Source of the DNA: Tubiluchus corallicola
Taxonomy: Eukaryota > Priapulida > Priapulimorpha > Priapulimorphida > Tubiluchidae
Assembly (NCBI GenBank): GCA_030141605.1
Contig: JAQGDQ010000838.1
Coordinates: 1-64,000, forward strand
Direction: 5' to 3'
DNA: 64,000 nt
The notes below the pieces were generated by a model. The model did not search any database. It saw nothing but the letters and a program-made list of their open reading frames with translations, and was not told the DNA's origin. The stretch's first letter is position 1. Each line of letters begins with the position of its first letter. The position numbers were made by a program, and so were the translations under genes. Below are positions 62,801 to 64,000 of this stretch, piece after piece.

Positions 62801-63300
62801 ACTAAAACACAGCGGAACAATTAGCCTGGCTAGCTCACAGGTCTAAATGTTCAAGGTAGACCTGTCTTACACAGCTTAAATACAGAAAATTAGAACACTA
62901 TTAATGTAAAAAGTCATTCAGAAGCAAATAAGTACAGTGAGATTAGAGGGAAATTTAAGCTATTTCAATGTTACAACAAGCCTAAAAAAGGAGGAAATGA
63001 GATGAAAAAATTATGAAAGAGAGATAGGCAAGAAGACAAACAATGTAATATTCACAAGTGAAGTGAATCAAACGCGAAGTAATTATGAGACGAACTTCGC
63101 GACAACAGTATTGTAATAACTGTGCACATGAACAGATTGACTCCCAGAATTATTTAAAAAATAAACAGAAATAAAACAAACCCAGCAAAACTGGTTAAGC
63201 AGTCTTCAGAAAAATGCAATCTGGGTGCAAATTTAATAATTTTTTCTACCTGAAATGGGGTCAGGCATCTGCCTGTACGCAAACATTTGCCTGTCTCCAT
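53802..63300 (-). CDS. eIF4E: eukaryotic translation initiation factor 4E, cap-binding protein
   Basis: Binds the mRNA 5' cap and recruits eIF4G. Exons on the minus strand: 63250-63300, 62175-62359, one of 61788-61851 or 61625-61688, 58026-58139, 56215-56354, 54053-54107, 53802-53918. All have GT-AG borders in matching phase, giving 241 residues (about 217 in human). Signature segments: HPLQNAWTLWFFKNDKSKQW, VEDFWALYNH, PMWEDEKNR, GGRWLINLNKQQR, FWMET, CLVGEAFDE, INIRTKGDKLAMWT, LKERLSIPPKVQIGF. Cap-stacking Trp61 and Trp107 with Glu108, phosphate-contacting Arg162, Lys164 and Lys167, and Trp171 are present, as are Val74 and Trp78 for eIF4G/4E-BP. The first exon (METGKCLRTG...) and last exon (ending SSSYKMD) rest on phase and splice motifs and are less certain. 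The C-terminal tail is about 20 residues longer than in human. Confidence 0.96.
53919..54052 (-). other. eIF4E last intron, short
   Basis: 134-bp intron with donor GTAGGT and acceptor GCCACAG. If retained, translation ends after a further 12 residues (VGGKNLQLFFLG). Confidence 0.7.
55215..56034. mobile_element. hAT-like MITE inside an eIF4E intron
   Basis: Terminal inverted repeats of 25 bp with 3 mismatches (CAGGGATGTCACCGAAACGA at the left, CAGGGGTGTTACCGAAACTA on the other strand at the right). Flanking octamers CTCAGTAC and CCCAGAAC agree at 6 of 8 sites, as an aged hAT target duplication would. Length 820 bp, with no transposase frame. Confidence 0.87.
55825..56005. repeat. ~24-bp subterminal tandem repeat within the hAT-like element
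   Basis: About eight copies of TTCGGTTTGCCATGTTTGGT AAAT with small variants, on one side of the element only. Confidence 0.93.
56430..57200. repeat. dispersed repeat in an eIF4E intron, copy of 28515-28990
   Basis: 56570-57150 matches 28.5-29.0 kb. A partial copy of its left part precedes it at 56430-56570. At 56833-56940 a 26-bp unit (ACATGGGAATTTCTATCC.G plus ACACCT) is repeated four times; the 28.8-kb copy has it once. Confidence 0.93.
57265..57869. mobile_element. Tc1/mariner (pogo/Tigger)-like MITE
   Basis: The ends TAGGTAGGTGTCGATTTACG and, on the other strand, CAGGTAATTGTCCTTGACTT ACGAC are similar, and each is flanked by TA. The interior contains a GC-rich patch near 57680-57760 with the palindrome GGGGGCACTGCCCCC. 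Confidence 0.65.
58222..58834. mobile_element. pogo/Tigger-like MITE
   Basis: Left end CAGTGTTCCCTCACTTATCG and right end (other strand) CAGTGTTTCCTCGCTACATC GCGG, flanked by TA on both sides. The CAGTG.TCCCTCGCT..ATCGC pattern is typical of Tigger-type termini. 613 bp, no transposase, inside the eIF4E intron 58140-61624. Confidence 0.85.
59117..59495. mobile_element. MITE of the CACTCATATCTCGGT family, copy A
   Basis: Ends CACTCATAGACATCGGTTTG and, on the other strand, CACTCATCTCGGTTTGCCGG. Interior motifs (TTTTACGGATATCGGA, TGAGTCTAATACAT) are shared with 60986-61298. TA follows the right end. Confidence 0.8.
60640..60765. mobile_element. fragment of the same MITE family
   Basis: GAGTCAATTAGGTGACTGAT, then TGAGTCTAATAAATGGCGTC matches the interior of the two longer copies. 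The termini are absent. Confidence 0.65.
60986..61298. mobile_element. MITE of the CACTCATATCTCGGT family, copy B
   Basis: Perfect 15-bp inverted ends CACTCATATCTCGGT, each flanked by TA. 313 bp. It lies 326 bp downstream of eIF4E alternative exon 3b. Confidence 0.88.
61625..61688 (-). other. eIF4E: eIF4E alternative exon 3b
   Basis: 64 nt between acceptor TCTCACAG and donor GTAAGT. It encodes LYNHI EVASRLQS GCDYSLFK. Only 99 bp separate it from 3a. It is closer to human (LYNHIQLSSNLMPG) in the first residues. Confidence 0.93.
61788..61851 (-). other. eIF4E: eIF4E alternative exon 3a
   Basis: 64 nt between acceptor ATCCTAG and donor GTGAGC. It encodes LYNHV LSPTHLPH GCDYSLFK, the residues after the VEDFW helix start. 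Its phase is identical to that of 3b. Confidence 0.93.
62360..63249 (-). other. first intron of eIF4E
   Basis: Lies between donor GTAGAA and acceptor TTTTCTTTAG. No repeat recognised. Confidence 0.6.
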
Positions 63301-64000
63301 TTTTTCTAAGCGTACCCATAGAGAATCCTACACAACATTAGTTCTGTAAATTTCACAACATTGCATAGCAGATTTTTCTAACCCACGTAAGGTTTTTTCT
63401 GCTTAATCTGTGCTTAACAGTAAATTCCTTATCCAAGTCATTTTCATGAAACTCCCAAGCGACAGTGTTTTAATTTTTCGGTTGTCAGTACACATGTGCT
63501 GCATGGCGGATAAGTAACTGTACACAACTGCATCATAAGAAGCGAACATAAAAGATCTTTCAACAAAAAAAAAATCAATCTCATTGTTGAATTCAGAGCA
63601 AAAAATATAGAAATACCAACTGAATATATTATAATCAAATATTTTTGTATTTTGTCTGTCTTCTTTCATTTTTTTGCCCTTTTAAAAGTAGTTCATTTGG
63701 TGCACGGAGAAGCAGAAAGATTTGAATCTAGCATGTGCCGGTGAGAATATCAATAACGTGGTGGCATTTTTGTCCTAACAGGACAGTGAAAACTTTGTGC
63801 ATCAATTGTGTAGATCGATTCAGAAAAAATACAAGGTTTTATTAATATAGAGACACAGTAAACATGGCAAACTTAGTTGACTGGCCATGGAGACCAGTGT
63901 GCAGATGTCTTATCCTTGTCATCTGACAGATTTAGTGGACTTCCATGAGGGACGCATTAAATTTGCGCCCTGCGGATTACACCCAATTCTGCTCAGCTTA
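63301..64000. other. upstream flank of eIF4E
   Basis: It should hold the eIF4E 5' UTR and promoter. I see no clear TATA box or other promoter motif and no other gene. Confidence 0.4.

Overview
This window is nuclear DNA of an animal. Three protein genes are readable. Two are split by GT-AG introns and one has an uninterrupted coding region. Everything around them is AT-rich and packed with satellites, microsatellites and decayed transposons (several non-LTR reverse transcriptases, hAT-, piggyBac- and pogo/Tigger-like short elements, 5S-rRNA-derived sequences). The gene types (eIF4E, a tyrosine-kinase-fold protein, a pentraxin/LamG secreted protein) show a metazoan. A sponge or another early-branching marine invertebrate fits best, but the sequence does not prove the clade.

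Layout. 1-9.9 kb: a 63-bp satellite array and an adjoining ~1.9-kb segment occur twice as a direct duplication, separated by a 31-bp minisatellite and unremarkable AT-rich DNA. 10-18.5 kb: a long polypyrimidine block, a perfect hairpin, two non-LTR retrotransposon remnants (one with a likely target-site duplication), a 5S-derived fragment and tetranucleotide arrays. 18.56-22.68 kb (+): five exons of a secreted pentraxin/LamG-like protein ending in a Gly/Tyr/Ser octapeptide tail. 22.9-41.7 kb: LINE remnants, at least five dispersed repeat families, a 5S-headed SINE-like element and very large GATA/GACA, CA and CAG arrays. 42.30-44.02 kb (+): an uninterrupted coding region for a four-pass membrane protein fused to a tyrosine-kinase fold that has lost catalytic residues, with an ITAM-like tail. 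44-53.8 kb: mostly unassigned DNA, LINE 3' ends and a piggyBac-like short element. 53.80-63.30 kb (-): a complete eIF4E gene, its introns filled with short DNA transposons.

The two strongest observations are new to me. (1) eIF4E carries two adjacent 64-bp versions of one exon, both with good splice sites; using both, or neither, breaks the frame, so exactly one must be chosen, and the choice alters the region between the eIF4G/4E-BP-binding helix and the cap pocket. (2) The tetraspan protein joins CD20/MS4A-like membrane topology to a tyrosine pseudokinase (CRD..S and KFG in place of HRD..N and DFG) with SH3-type proline motifs and a C-terminal YxxL-x8-YxxL motif, which looks like a signalling scaffold. 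The three genes show no common pathway. Their spacing is set by repeats, and there is no sign of operons.
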